The translations under genes were made by a program, and so were the position numbers. 64,000 nt of DNA from Nannochloropsis oceanica (taxonomy: Eukaryota > Sar > Eustigmatophyceae > Eustigmatales > Monodopsidaceae). The stretch is from NCBI GenBank assembly GCA_004519485.1, contig CP038119.1:62001-126000 (forward strand), read 5' to 3'. Below the pieces are notes generated by a model. The model was not told the origin of the DNA. It saw only the letters and a list, made by a program, of their open reading frames with translations, and did not search any database. The stretch's first letter is position 1. Every line of letters begins with the position of its first letter. This document shows, piece after piece, positions 34,068 through 46,600 of the stretch.

Positions 34068-34859
34068 ATGCCGCAACGCCACCCTCTTTTCCTTTCCGCC
34101 TTGCAGCGCTTTACCTGGCATTATACAGCTTCAAGGCGCGCACGTAGATCGATCATACATTCTACAAATTATGTGGCACATTTTGTCGCTGGCCATACAA
34201 GAACAGAAGCGAACGGGATGCGTGCCCACCAACAGCGCTCCCCGTGGGCGGCAGCCTCTCACAACGAAACTTCCCTCCTGGTGATGTGCGAAGAAATAAC
34301 CACGACCCGTGAAATGCGCGCCCGTATCGCCCAATTCAAGCCCTACGTCGATATTGTACCACCCAAAACCATGGCCATGCCCAACTTGACCTTGCAAGGC
34401 AAGAAAGTACAGCTCAAAGAGCAACGGGAAGAGGAGATCATCCGTGACAACATAAAGCTCTTGGACAAGATTTGGACTATTTCGCAGGCTGGCAACGAAC
34501 ATGATACAAAAGATGGCTCGATTTTGCACTCCTCCCTTATAACGAGCATGACATGCGCTCCAGTCTCATTTGCCCTGCTTCACCGGTCCAAGCATGAACG
34601 CATCCGCCGGCAAGCCGACCTGAAAGTTGTGCGTGAGAACAAAGCCTTGCTTGCCCGCCTGGAAAGAGCAAGACCCTTCGTCGATGTAGTCAAGATGGAA
34701 GAAGAATACATGCACCGAACTGCGCAACGTGCGCCTCATTCAAGGAAATCCATGCGGGCCAAGGTACAGGCGCAGCTTGAGGACGAGGAGAAGGAGGAGG
34801 GACGGAAGGGAGTGGAGAAGAGGATGGCTGTGGAAGAGGCCACAGCTGTGGTCCGATAG
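34068..34859 (+). CDS. CFAP97/Hemingway-family protein
   Basis: A 263-residue intronless frame from ATG 34068. Residues about 85-240 follow the CFAP97 (KIAA1430) domain pattern: an FKPYVDIVPPKTM block, a Leu/Lys helix reading KVQLKEQREEEIIRDNIKLL, then a second unit ADLKVVRENKALLARLERAR followed by PFVDVVKMEEEY. The same order (a KP-x-VDT segment, an ENxxLL helix, an ENQxILKRL helix, then a KPxYD segment) is seen in CFAP97D1/D2 of animals, where the family is tied to axonemes. The first 65 residues, rich in Arg and Ser, are unrelated and could be a leader. The C-terminus is a Glu/Lys-rich coil. The N-terminal start is uncertain. Confidence 0.75.
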   Translation: MPQRHPLFLSALQRFTWHYTASRRARRSIIHSTNYVAHFVAGHTRTEANGMRAHQQRSPWAAASHNETSLLVMCEEITTTREMRARIAQFKPYVDIVPPKTMAMPNLTLQGKKVQLKEQREEEIIRDNIKLLDKIWTISQAGNEHDTKDGSILHSSLITSMTCAPVSFALLHRSKHERIRRQADLKVVRENKALLARLERARPFVDVVKMEEEYMHRTAQRAPHSRKSMRAKVQAQLEDEEKEEGRKGVEKRMAVEEATAVVR

Positions 34860-35580
34860 TTAAAAATGGGAAAAAGTATTAATGTTTGTTCGAAAAATAC
34901 AGAAAAGGAAAAGAAAGGAAGACGGGGAGGGAGAGGAAGAGAAGTCTGGAAAAGGAACTCGAATACAAACGGTGGAACTTGAAAGCAGAAGGAAGAGAAA
35001 GAAAGAGGGAGGGGAGAAGTTGAAGTTTGAAAGGAGGTGGTGCTGCTGTGGGAGGAAGGCTATATAACTGGAAAAAGGAGAGAGGAGTAAGAGAAGGTAG
35101 GTGGCGATGACCTGTCGATAGTCAGTGTGGAATCAAGGAAGACAAGACATAGATGTGCACAAGAAAAATCCAGAATTCAAGAGGTATATGGACATTTATA
35201 CCGTCGCGTTCACTACAAATCTTTCTTTTTCCTTATCATTTATATTCAATGAGCAACGCTTCTTATTCCCTGCTCAAACTCTCAACAGGCAGCGGATTAT
35301 TGAGTGTACTTTAGGCATTTGGACGAGCAATCAAAAAGCACATTCCTTTACCTGGTGACGGCCATATTTTTCATGCATCCTTGTCACCTTATACAGCATG
35401 TCTAAGAAACAGTCTGGCCATGCGTGTACCCATACAAAAACATAAATTCAATCAATATAATTAGGACCCTCACTCCTTTTCAACGAACCTTTGCATCTGT
35501 TTCTCCTTTTGGGCCTTTTTGTGGGTACAATCACCCTGTCGCCTTCCCTGTCCCAACGATCTACACAATCTAGCGATAGA
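34860..35580. other. Convergent spacer after the CFAP97-like gene
   Basis: It starts with a purine-rich stretch (about 34880-35060), then AT-rich DNA. No gene is supported; it should contain the 3' ends of both flanking genes. Confidence 0.5.
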
Positions 35581-38500
35581 TTAGACATACATGGAAGGCC
35601 CGTACAGCTTACGTCGACGCGCCCCCTTCTCCACGGTAAAGACGGGCGAGAAGTTGTAAATGCCCGAAGCGACCTCCGTAGCCTTGATATAGTAGTCTCC
35701 CTCCCGATGGATCAAGGGCTGAAAGGTGACTGCGGTTTCCCCCGCCCCATTCTCGTCTACGCTCACCGTGGCCAAGGGCCAAGAGGCCTCTTGCCCCACA
35801 ACACCACCCCCGACACGGACCAGGCGCAAGCTCACCGATGCCGACGGCGGGAAATGTGCGAGGATCAAACGGTACTTGTTGTCGGAGCCGTAGTGCGCAT
35901 GATTTACGGGCACAGCGGGCTGCGCAGGGTCCTGCAGCGCAACAGAAAAGGCACCCATGGCGCTGGTCTGCCCCCCGGGAAAGTTCTGGTCGTTGTCGAG
36001 GAGCCCATTGGTGTTGTAGGCCGGAATGTAAAGCATGCGGTCGTATAGGAGTTGAAGGGTCCCCACGTCCACGCCTTCATCATCATTCAGGTACGTCTTG
36101 AGGTCGTCTTGCAGAGGGGAGGCAACCGACGCAGATGACGGCTTAAGCATATTCAAAACCGAGTTAGATCGTTCCCTGCTGGTCGCCACCACCATGATCT
36201 TGAAGCGCTGCGTCAAGTCGTGCGTCTCGGTGGCCATGGCCCTGTGAAAGGCCAGCCGGCGCTTTTCGTGCTCGGCAGGGAGGCCATCGGCGAAGGTAGC
36301 CTTCAACAGTGAGTCGGGCGTCGTGTCAGACACCGTCACATGCAAGGTCTCCAGCGCATCCCCGTTTTCGGCCAGCAAGGTAGCCATCGCTTCCTTCACT
36401 GTGGTTTCACTAAGACCCCCCGATACTCCCGGCATGGTCACGTCCAAGTCCGCCAAAATCACGTAGTGCTCCTTGTAGTCCTCAAAAACTTCCGTGTCCT
36501 GGACCACCAGCCCTCCGGGACTTGACAGCCGTGTTTGGATCTCTCCACACGCCTTTGTCTGATCGCAAGACGACAGGCCCGGCCCGCTCACACTATCCAC
36601 GTTGCACAAACCACAGTATCCTTCCCGGGCGCCATTAATGTACATCATAGTCTTGTTCGAGGGAGAAGAGTCAGAGGAGAGCTTCAGGAAAGCCTGCGCA
36701 GCGTCTGCCACACCTTGCGGGAATGTATCAGCCAGGGACTGTAATTGCGCCGAGTCGGCGACGTTGACTCTCTTCTTGGTCATATTGAACGCCAGCAGAC
36801 TGATGTCGCCCGAGGCAAAGCTTTGGAGGAGTCCCCGCACGGCTGCTGGGTCTGAACCAAGCGTCGACGACACCACGGCCTGCTGTCTCCGCCGTGTTCT
36901 AGAGCGAGTTTCATTATGATGGTCATGATCATCATGATGATCATCTTCATCACCATGTTCGTGATCTTCGCAGCCCATCCCCGGTGGAACGAAGAAAGGT
37001 GAACCCGGCGCCCATGCAGCGTGTTCAGGCTCGCACGATCCTGCGATCCAAAAATCAAAATGCTCGTTCACCAGTGCAATTATTTCAGTGTGGGAAGAAT
37101 ACCCTAAGACAGCCCCCCCTATGCCCACATACAATGTTCCACCCAGCCCTTTAAAGTACTCAATGGCCGAAATCTCCACAAAAGGACACCCGATCATGAC
37201 TAGGAGGCCCGACGACACCCCAATGTACTCTCCAATCGCGAATGTTGTCCAAATCCCTGACACGTCTACAATTGGTGCACCGATCATCACAGCAATCCCC
37301 GTGGCCACGTACCCCAAGCACCCACTCCCAGTTACCCCTCCGATAGATGAGTAGTCGGCAATGGGCGCGCCGTGAGCGGAAAAGGAGCCCGCACCGACGA
37401 AGAAATAGTCGCCCGCCACGCTGCCCCAAATCGGCCCACTCCACGCATTCAAAGTCGCACCAGTCAGCACCAGCACACCGGCACCCACGCAATAGTCGAG
37501 CCCAGCGCCAAAGTAAGCAAACACGCCATACCATTCCTGCCACGCCACGCCCGTTACAATCTGCACGCCGGCCAATACGGTCATTTCTCCCGTCCCAGCA
37601 AAGAATTGGGTCGCGGAGAAGTACGAGAACGAGCAGCCCGTAATGATCTGCACACCACCTACTACAAGGAAGGCCTGCCCAGCGCCATTGAAGGCGGCGG
37701 CCGCATTAAACTCCTGGAAAGCACACATGGTAAAGACCGCCACCCCCCCAAATACAACGGTGTTGAAGCCCATCCCATTCTCTGCGCCGAGGAGGGTAAT
37801 ATAAAACCAGGAGCACCCCGTGAAACGGACCATCCCTGCAAGCACACACACGTCGCCCCCAAAATAGATGCGATCACTGAAAGGCGTCAGCAATTCTAAA
37901 TCGTAGAAAATGCAGCCATTGAACGACACGTCTCCACCGGCCACCAACACGTGCCCACCCCAGATACGGAGGCCGATAAGGTTCACGGTAAGCCTAATCG
38001 CCGCTTGAATGTCGTCCCAGCTGGTCTGGTCCGAGGTGAAGTATACGCCTGTGTAAGGGAGGAAGATAAGGAGGGAGAGGTTAAAGGAGGAACGGAAGAG
38101 AAATAGCCGACATAATTGCGCAACATGCTCAAGCTTGATTATCTCACAGCCTGCCCGCGGCGTCGTATTCGATGTCAAACCCGAAGAATTGAACCCTCGA
38201 ATCAGATATTAGCCCGCAGGGGCGTATGTACCTATACAGCCCCCTCCCCTTTTTCATTCCCTTGCGTACCATTAAATGTCCCACCCACTGCGCCCGGCTC
38301 AAAGTAGACTGAACCGCCTCGGATATCAATTACTTCACCAGGATTGGCTTCGGCATCTTGCCCGCCTAACTGGAGTGTGCGGAGAGTCCGGTGCTCATCC
38401 TCTGTCTCCGGCTCACGCCAGTCATCCTCCTATTTGTGAAAGTGAAAGAAGATTTTTTTTTTGAAAGCAATAGAGATTGAGGCTTCATGCGGGTCGAGGA

Positions 38501-39940
38501 ATAGAAGAGACAAGGAGACAACCAGATAGTGTGCTACAGAACGGAAAGACATCCGGAAACGCGTCGCCTCTTCTCTACCCTGTCCGTCTGTCCATCCCTC
38601 CCTTTCTGCTCACCTCCTCATCCAACACCACCTCCTCCCCCTGTAAGTTCCTTCGGGTCTTCTGTTTTCGGAATAGGCCCCATCGCGGACGCGCTACGCC
38701 CAGTCCAATGTTGATCCGCACAAATTGCAAGTCTAGGTACCCGCCTGGCACCACACGGAACCCGCGAACAACGTCCGAGCAATCAATGAACGGCAACAAA
38801 AAACTGTTTCCCATTACTACCACCGGGCGTGAGATCACTATCTCGGTAGTTAGAATATAAGCCATGCGTTCGGATGATGTGAGAATGACGACGGAACAGG
38901 TCTTGGTCGTAATGGCGTCCTCGAGCTCTACAGCATTGGCCACCCGGCACGCGTCTTCCAGACTGTTGCCTGCGGCCTGGGCGAGGACTGCAGCCCCTCC
39001 CAGGATAGTTTCACTGATTGTAGGAATGACACCGGGTGGTTGCTGTGCGTGTGAAATGGAGAGGTAGGGAGGGAGAAGAGGTATGAGTCGTGACGGTTGG
39101 CGGTCTGTAGGACGGTCTAAGGTTGAAGCTCACTCATAGTTATAGAAAAGCACCGGTAGTAGCATTAGCCAGGGTAACAGGAACACTGTTTTAAATCATA
39201 AGTCTTTCTCTCATTTCAATCCGCGTGGACACACACATTTTCTCTTTTCCCACCCCCACGGCCCATTACGTACCAAGCCAAAAAACCCTTCGTCACTGCT
39301 ACTGCTGCTGTCTGCAGTCGCCTTCGCCGGGGGCGTCTTCACTGACTGAGCAGGAGTGGACATTGTGGTAGCAGGTGCCTGACATTTGTATAGGAGACTC
39401 GATGGTGAGCGCACTAGAAGGTCACCTTTGTCCGAAGGCGTCCCAGGCTACGCCTGCTTTGAATCACTCTTTTCCTATCACTCGCCCTGTCCCACCCCGC
39501 TTAAAAAACACCCCTCCAAGCGTGTACGCTCAAGAAACTTACCTTGATGACCTCATTCTTCGTAGCGGTGACAGCGGGCACAGATTCAGTGGTCACATCT
39601 TCGCTTGGTGGAGTGATAGACACCGAGGCGACCTGGGTGGGGTCGATTGGGATGAGATGCCAGGGACAAAACACGGGGGAAAGAGCAACAAGAGACGCAC
39701 ACTGCAGGCCACATATTAGTAATAAAAATGCAGAATGGCTCATCTTTGAGTACAGAACCACCACATCCAACCAGGTCTCGGTATGATTCTTACCTTTTTC
39801 TGCCTATGCTCAACGCCCAGCATGATCGCGGTAACAAGGACGCCCAGTAACACCAGGATCGCGGCTCCTAGCTTGAGCCAGCGTTTGAACCTATCATTGC
39901 TACCCCGAGCGGTATTAGCAGAGGCCTGATCCGTGGCCAT
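35581..39940 (-). CDS. Membrane-anchored protein with 30-residue Gly-rich (beta-helix-like) repeats
   Basis: Six exons give 1132 residues: 39940-39794, 39632-39543, 39378-39274, 39042-38614, 38429-38270 and 38048-35581. An N-terminal cytosolic tail (RFKRWLK) precedes one membrane segment (LGAAILVLLGVLVTAIMLG), so a type II topology is likely. A Thr/Pro/Ser linker follows, then a region with alternating hydrophobic strands. From the start of the last exon come about nine tandem repeats of 29-31 residues of the type (V/I)xTGCxFxxF, then a turn, GxGxxxxVGAGV. This suggests a right-handed beta-helix. After it lie CEP and CED motifs and a His/Asp-rich run (DDHHDDHDHHNE) that could bind metal. The C-terminal 500 residues hold N-glycosylation sequons and a Cys-rich GYCGLCNVD segment. 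The family is not recognised; a cell-surface or wall role is inferred. Confidence 0.75.
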
Positions 39941-40841
39941 GCTGTCTTGTTGGCGGAAGGAACGACGACGACGACTGTCTTCTCCGGAGGCGTGGGTACT
40001 GCGTCTTGTGGTTGCGACCGCAAGGCTTCCCCACCCTATGCGTATCGGAAGGTCGACAAGGGGAGGACAAGGTAAACAATTGACATTTCTACTTTTTGGG
40101 AGTGTATTGAGAGCCTGACAAGGACATAGAAGCAGACAGCGGGAGGAAGGTAGAGTGGAGACGGTAAGGCGCGGGGGCATGACCACAGTGTGGTGTTTCA
40201 AATGTGTCGGATTTGAGGGGCCACAAGCCCCAGATCCCGGTGCCAAGGTCGCATACTAGCACAGGCATTAAAAAATCGTTGACAATACAAAAGTACCTTG
40301 AGCAACACGCCGCAGTCAAAGGGTGGGGACATGCGTTTTAGGCGAGGACTTTGTAAGGTTGTAAGCCAACGAATCATCCGGCGGCGGCTTTGTCCGGCGG
40401 CTGCAGCATCGTTGCGGTCACCGTCGGAGTCTCGTTCACCACGTGACTGCGCGAGACCGACTGAGACTTGATTATATTTCCTTGTCTCTTTGGATTCGTG
40501 TCTTTGTCGTGGACATGTGCGATGTTGCCTTATCGTGTACGACCCTTCGCTGATGAAGTGGGGTTGGCGAGACGGGCCGAGCATATTCAATTTTCCCCTT
40601 TGGAAAACCGCGGAGCCTCGAGAGGGGTATACCTTGTGCAGCAGTTCCGACGGCGCGGTGCCCTGTGTGTCTTGTGGCATGTTCTTGCATATCGCAGGCA
40701 TAGGCGACGGGTCTATGTGTGTATGTTATGTGTCCTTGTGGAGGCCCAGAAGTTGTAGTAATGTGGACGGTGTAATGGAGACTCAGAATCCCCCATACTC
40801 ACGGCGCTCCCCTTCCTCCCCTTGCACCCCCCCGTTAAAGC
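39941..40841. promoter_or_regulatory. Divergent spacer between the repeat protein and the secreted orphan
   Basis: The 901 bp separate two start codons facing away from each other. Open frames exist on both strands (for example 40701-40198 minus) without recognisable pattern. No promoter element can be named. Confidence 0.45.
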
Positions 40842-42742
40842 ATGCATGCCTCTCCTTTACGACCGTCCTCCTGTCTCCTTGTCATCATCCTAGCATTCGC
40901 CCTTGTGGTTCTTGTCCAGGGACAGGAGAAAGCCCACCAGAATGAGAAGCCCACTCGGCCCTTCAGTCGTCTGCAGTCCACCACGGGCAGCGGTAGCAAA
41001 ACTGACTCTGCACAGTTGCCGGGCAATCAGGAAGGTGAGCGTGAAGGATAGTACATTCGTAGTGGATTCGAAGCACGGAGGGTATAGATACATAAAGTAT
41101 GTGGATGACTTGCGGCAAGTCGCATAGGTGCACAGCCGCACAGCCCTCCCTTGTCCCCTTGCTGCCCTCCGGCTTATGTCGCGTCGCACACAAAGCAACC
41201 GTATTTCCCCGCCCCCCATTCACACCTCATCCCCTTTACGCAAACGACAGCTGAATTTACCAAGCCCACGAACCGCGTCGGCTACCTCCTAAACCTCACC
41301 AAGAACGGGCTCAACCCTGTGCAAGCTTTCCGCGATGCCATGAACACTGAGGGTACGCTTAAAAGAAGAAAGGGCGGGGAGATAGACGGGCGAGGAAGCA
41401 TGTTGTAAGCTTTATAGTTTCACAAGAGAGGGGAAGAAACAGGAATTGAAGATGACAACAAGAGGATTTGAGTTACGCAGGCGGACCGAGGAAGAAGACA
41501 CGACACCGAGCCTCTCCTTACATTCCCTCTATCCCCTCCCTTCCTCCCTTCCTTCCCCAATTCCCCCACCCTCCTAAGGATTCAAGGCAATTTTGGATAA
41601 CTCAGAGATCCAGCACCGCGTCCTGAAGGAGCTGCCTCTTTTGGGTGCCATCGAGGGTTTCAGCAAGATCAAGGACAACCGCCGGTTGAGCGCGGAGGAT
41701 GTAAGGAGGTTTGGGGATAAAGAGACAGTAAATAAATTTCGTTGCATGTTCCCTTACGTTGCTCTATACATTCACCCGCAGACCAAGAAGAGCTTCGCTA
41801 CGGGGATGGATAACCTGCTGAACCTGGCCAACGATGCCTTCTTCAATAAGGTAAACAGAAGATTCCCAGCCATATTCTCAAAGTATTCTCCATTCATTGC
41901 CTACTAAATGCCCGATTCTAATCTATTTGTCAGCACACATTTACATTACCACTGTTTGACCACTCCCTCCTGCCCTTCCTTTCTTCTCAGGTAAACGACC
42001 CTGCCAAGGTTTCGGAGACGGTCGCCAAGATGGCCACATCACCAGATCCTTCGATTCAGGTAGGAAAAGGGGAGGCCCAGAAAGAGGGTGAGAAGGAAGG
42101 CAGTATCTCCGTCCTGCTTGGTCCAACTCTTTTTTCTTTCACTGACTTCTCACGACACGTTCGTTATTTCTGTCCCTCTCCCTTCCTCTTTCTTTCACAA
42201 CACACGCAGGCCCTTTTCCAACGGGCGCAATCTGGCGAGAAGGAAGCCGTGGAGGCCCTACAGGACGAGTTCACGAAGCGGCACTACACTGGTACGTCCA
42301 CTTTCCCTGTCTCCTTTCCTTTACTGTCGAGTATGCGATAAGTGTTGTCAAATTTGCTTACCGCCCCCTTCCCCCTCCCCTCCTCTCTCCTCCCTTCTCT
42401 CCCCCTAGGCCTGGATGGAAAGGCGTTTCGGGAAATATCCATGGAGCAGACTGCGAGCAAGATGGAGCAGTTGCCGGAGATGATGCACTTTATTGAAAAG
42501 GACCCCAGCCTGGCACAGGTTTTCAAAGACCGTGAGTTGAAAAGATAGCGAGCAAGAGAGGGGGGAATAGGACAGTAAAGCTGATGTAGACAATTTTTAA
42601 CGCTTATTTATACGCTTGCTACTATATATATACACGCACACACACTCACACACACGCACACGCACTCACACACACAGTGGCGGGCATGAAGGGGGGGAAC
42701 TTCCCGCCCACTGAGGAAGCCATGATGGCATCGACAAAATAA
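40842..42742 (+). CDS. Orphan protein with signal peptide (274 residues)
   Basis: Eight exons join in phase: 40842-41034, 41251-41352, 41579-41700, 41782-41850, 41991-42059, 42210-42291, 42409-42531 and 42678-42742. The N-terminus is a classical signal peptide (LRPSSCLLVIILAFALVVLV, then QG). The mature part is helical and hydrophilic: RVGYLLNLTKNGLNPVQAFRDAM, GAIEGFSKIKDNRRLSAED, MDNLLNLANDAFF, VSETVAKMA, GEKEAVEALQDEF and MEQLPEMMHFIEKDPSLAQV. The end is GGNFPPTEEAMMASTK. I recognise no domain. In a stramenopile, a signal peptide could lead to secretion, the ER or, with a further transit part, the plastid; no ASAFAP-type motif is seen. Intron 4 begins with the same GTAAAC that starts the exon after it. 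Confidence 0.8.
42624..42677. repeat. CA-rich dinucleotide repeat
   Basis: TA then CA-rich run at the 3' end of the last intron of the secreted orphan; it ends in the acceptor CACACAG. Confidence 0.8.
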
Positions 42743-43662
42743 TAGTTGGACGATGAGGGGCGAGATGGCGAGCAAGGAAAGATGTCGAGAAATAAGAGGT
42801 GCAAAGCCTAAAGTAATACGAGCGTGTGGGAGACAGGATGAAGGAAAAGAAACGAGATGATGTGAGTGCATATGTTGATTACGAAGAAGTAATCTAAAAG
42901 CGAGAATTAAGCCGATATCAGCACGTTTGACACAAATGGGAGAATTCATTTTTGCCAAGTTTTGTTACTAACGTTTTATGACTACGCGGAAATAACGGCA
43001 TATTCTTATCACAGCACAACGAACTCAACTACTACATGCGAATCCGTGCGAGCTTCCGATTTTCAAGCTGGCCTGTTATCGAGCTTCAGATAAAATACAA
43101 TGATGTAGTTTCTTGGTATTGTTAGGACGACACCAGTTCTACTCGGTCATATTACCCAGCGCAGTTAACTAGTCTGGGTGTTGGGGCATTTCCAGCTAAA
43201 GGTACAATTTTATAAGAGACAATCAAATTGAAAGACTAGAGAAAGCCTTACTGCATCAATTCAACATACCAAGAACGGAGGCAATGCCAGAAGGGAAGCA
43301 AACCAAATCGAGTATCGAAAGTCAGTCAAAAGTCAAGGCACCCTGCTAGCAGACTCTCCACTTTCTTGGTGGTTGTTGCTTTGGTTTCCTTTACAGGATT
43401 AATTCAAACAAATACCGTCGCTCCCAAAAACAAGGGAGGCGTCAACATCATCTTTCAAAGCCACTGTGATGTCCGATTGAATATTGTTTTTATTTTAAGC
43501 TATGCTCACCTTTTTCTTACCAAGCCCAGAAGTCTAAACCTCCCCATGCCCTGCTCATCTTAGAAAAAATTCAACATCGCATCTACTTGTTTTTAACGCT
43601 TCATTCCCTTGCCGTTCAGCGACAAGACCAGCACTAGCATCTGCCAAAGCTTCTCACAAGTC
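42743..43662. other. Spacer upstream of glycerol-3-phosphate dehydrogenase
   Basis: AT-rich and without GGGA tracts. The only sizeable frame (43366-43563) has no recognisable pattern. It should contain the dehydrogenase promoter. Confidence 0.5.
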
Positions 43663-46600
43663 ATGGTGGATGGCGAGCCTCCTCTCAAGCAGCCCCGCAT
43701 TGGTCACTCCTCGTCGTTGATCGAGATGGAACCTGCAGAGCAAGCATCTGCGAAAGCGTTGCCATCTACAACGAAGGTACGGTGAGGGTTTTAAGTGTCC
43801 TCCTGTACGCATCTTACAATTCACTCTTACATGTCTGTAGCGTGTAGAACATATGTTCCAATGGCATCGTTTTCCTTTTGCTTGTCCGTCTAGTTTCGCA
43901 ATGCAACCATCCATAGGACGTCCTTTCCATCCCTCCCAACCTAAAGGTCGCAGTCATCGGCGGGGGTTCATTCGGCCTGGCCATGGCCTCAATCGTAGGA
44001 AGAAAAGGCATCCCAACGTGCATTCTCGTGCGGAAAGAGGAGGTTCGTGGGTGTAATGAGGGTTGGTTGGGAAGAGAAGGAGGGGAGAAAGGGAGAAGCT
44101 TAAGAATGCAAGGAGGAAGGTCTGGAATTGTAGCTTCATTTCTTTCAGCCCAAATAAAGACAGGTAAGTTTAATTTCCATGCGCAAAAAAATTCAAACCT
44201 CCATTTTAGTCACACCCTTCTTTGGTTGGTGCTATGCACAGGTTGCCGCGCATATCAATGCCCATCATTCCCATCCTCAGTACTTGAAAGACTTCCGCCT
44301 GGCGGACACAATTACTTCCAGCGCCGATCCCAAGGTAGAGGGTCACCACGGGGGGGAAGGAAAGAGAGATGGGGTGCGGGAAGAAGAAATAAATCGATGG
44401 TATAGACCCCCTTGTCTGAGGAAAGGAACGTATGCAGCAGATAAACCTGTCCTAGACCTACACAAATACTCTCTGCCCTTTTCTCCTCTCTTTCTACCTC
44501 TAGACTGCCTTCGAGGGCGTCAACTTCATATTGCATTGCATCCCTGTGCAATACTCGCGGCAGTACCTGCTTCAAATCGCTCCCTTCGTCCCCCCAGATG
44601 TGCCCATCATCTCCACGTCCAAGGTGAGGGAGGGAGGGAGGGAGGGAGGAAGGGAGGGAAGGAGGGGTGGACAGGGAAGTATAGCAGTAGAAACTTCCCG
44701 CCATATCCCTTGTACATCCAGTTATAGGTAAGCATCTCGACCATCAATCATCCTCCTTCCTTCCCTCCCTCCCTCCCTCCCTCCCTCCCTCCCTCCCTCC
44801 CTCCCTCCCTCCCTCCCTCCCTCCCTCCCTCCCTCCCTCCCTCCCTCCCTCCCTCCCTCCCTCCCTCCCTCCCTCCCTCCCTCCCTCCCTCCCTCCCTCC
44901 CTCCCTCCCTCTCTTTATCCCTCCTTCCCTCCCTCTCTCCCTCCTTTCCTCCATTTTCTGCAGGGAATTGAGAAGGGCACGCTCGCGATGATGAACGACA
45001 TCTTGCTTGAAACGCTGGGGGCTCGGGAGCTGGCCTTCTTGTCCGGGCCTTCATTCGCCAAGTAGGGAGGGAGGGAGGGAGGGAGGGAGGGAGGGAGGGA
45101 GGAGAGGGGAGAAAAGGGAGAGGAGGAGGCGGCGGTCCAAGGGATGGGACGTAAGAGACAGAACAAAAGGAGGAGCAGCAGCTCTAATGAGACTCCTTCA
45201 ATTTAACGGGCGAGCTCTTTCACCATCGATATCAACTTCCGTTGTTCTCTCCCTCCCTCCCTCCTTCCCTCCTCAGAGAAATAATGCAGGAGCTGGTCAC
45301 ATGTGTGGTGGTCGCCTCTGACAGCGAGGTCTTAGCCAACGAGGCGCATGACCTTATGTCCTCTCACTACTTCCGAGTCTTCACTTCGGGAGATGTGGTG
45401 GGGGTGGAGGTGAGGAGGAAGCGGAGGGAGGGAGGAAGGGAGGGAGGGAGCGAGGGAGGGGGGTCGGTCTCGGAGGGATGATCTTTGATCTCCATTCTTC
45501 AAAGCATGCCTCTCTTTCCTCAAGCTATTTCACTTCCTCTACTTTTGCGCGCTCTACATCCATTGGCCATGCATTCAGGTGGGCGGAGCGGTCAAAAACG
45601 TCATTGCCATCGCTGCCGGCATGTGCGAAGGCCTGGGTCTCGGTAAGCCCCCCCTTCCCTCCTCCTCTCATTCCTCTCCTTCCCTCCTTCCCTCTTTAAT
45701 TTCTAACTCTACTATCCCTCCTTCCCTCCCCCGCCCGATCTCACCTTTCTGCCTTCCCCCCTCCCTCACTCCCTCCCTCCCTTCCCCCCCCCCTCCCTCC
45801 CTTCCTAGGCATGAACGCGGCCGCTGCCTTAGTCACGCGGGGGCTGAATGAGGTGCAGCGTCTGGCCCTTTTTTTAGGGGCGCGTTCAACCACACTGACG
45901 GGTGCGTCATGGACGAAAGCAGCCACCCCCTCGTTCCCTCTGTTTCTTCCTTTCCTTTTTCCCTCCCTTCCTCCCTCCCCCCCTCCCTCTCGCCCTCCCC
46001 GTAGACACCTCCCTCCCTCCCTCCCTCCCTCCCTCCTTCCCTCCCGCCCTAGGTCTAAGTGGAGTCGGTGACACCTTTGGCACGTGTTTTGGACCTCTTT
46101 CGCGCAATCGCACGCTGGGCGTCCGCCTGGGGAAGGGGGAGGCGTTGAAAGACATACTGGAATCCATGGTCGAGGTGAGGGAGGGAGGTGAGGGAGGGAC
46201 AACGGGGAGGGGAGGGCCTTCCCAGCAGTAGTACAGAATCTGTCCGTGTGAGAGCGCTCCCCAAAGCGCCAAGACGCACACACCACCTACCTTCTCAGCC
46301 ACTCTTTTCCTCCTCCTTCCAACCCTTTCCTCCCTCGCCTTTCCCTTTTTCCCACCTGACCCTTCCATGCAAGGTCGCCGAGGGTTATGCGACTACCTTC
46401 TCACTCGTCCAGCTCATCGAGAAGCTGCCCCGTGCCCATAAACGAGAGCGCACGTTTCCGATAATTTATGCCGTTAAATCCATCCTAGACGGGACGCACA
46501 CGCCGCAGGAGGGGGTCAGGTGCGTCGAGCAAGAAGAGGGATGGAAGGAAGGAAGGAAGGAAGGGAGAGAGGAATACTGAAGGATGACCGAAAATGCCTT

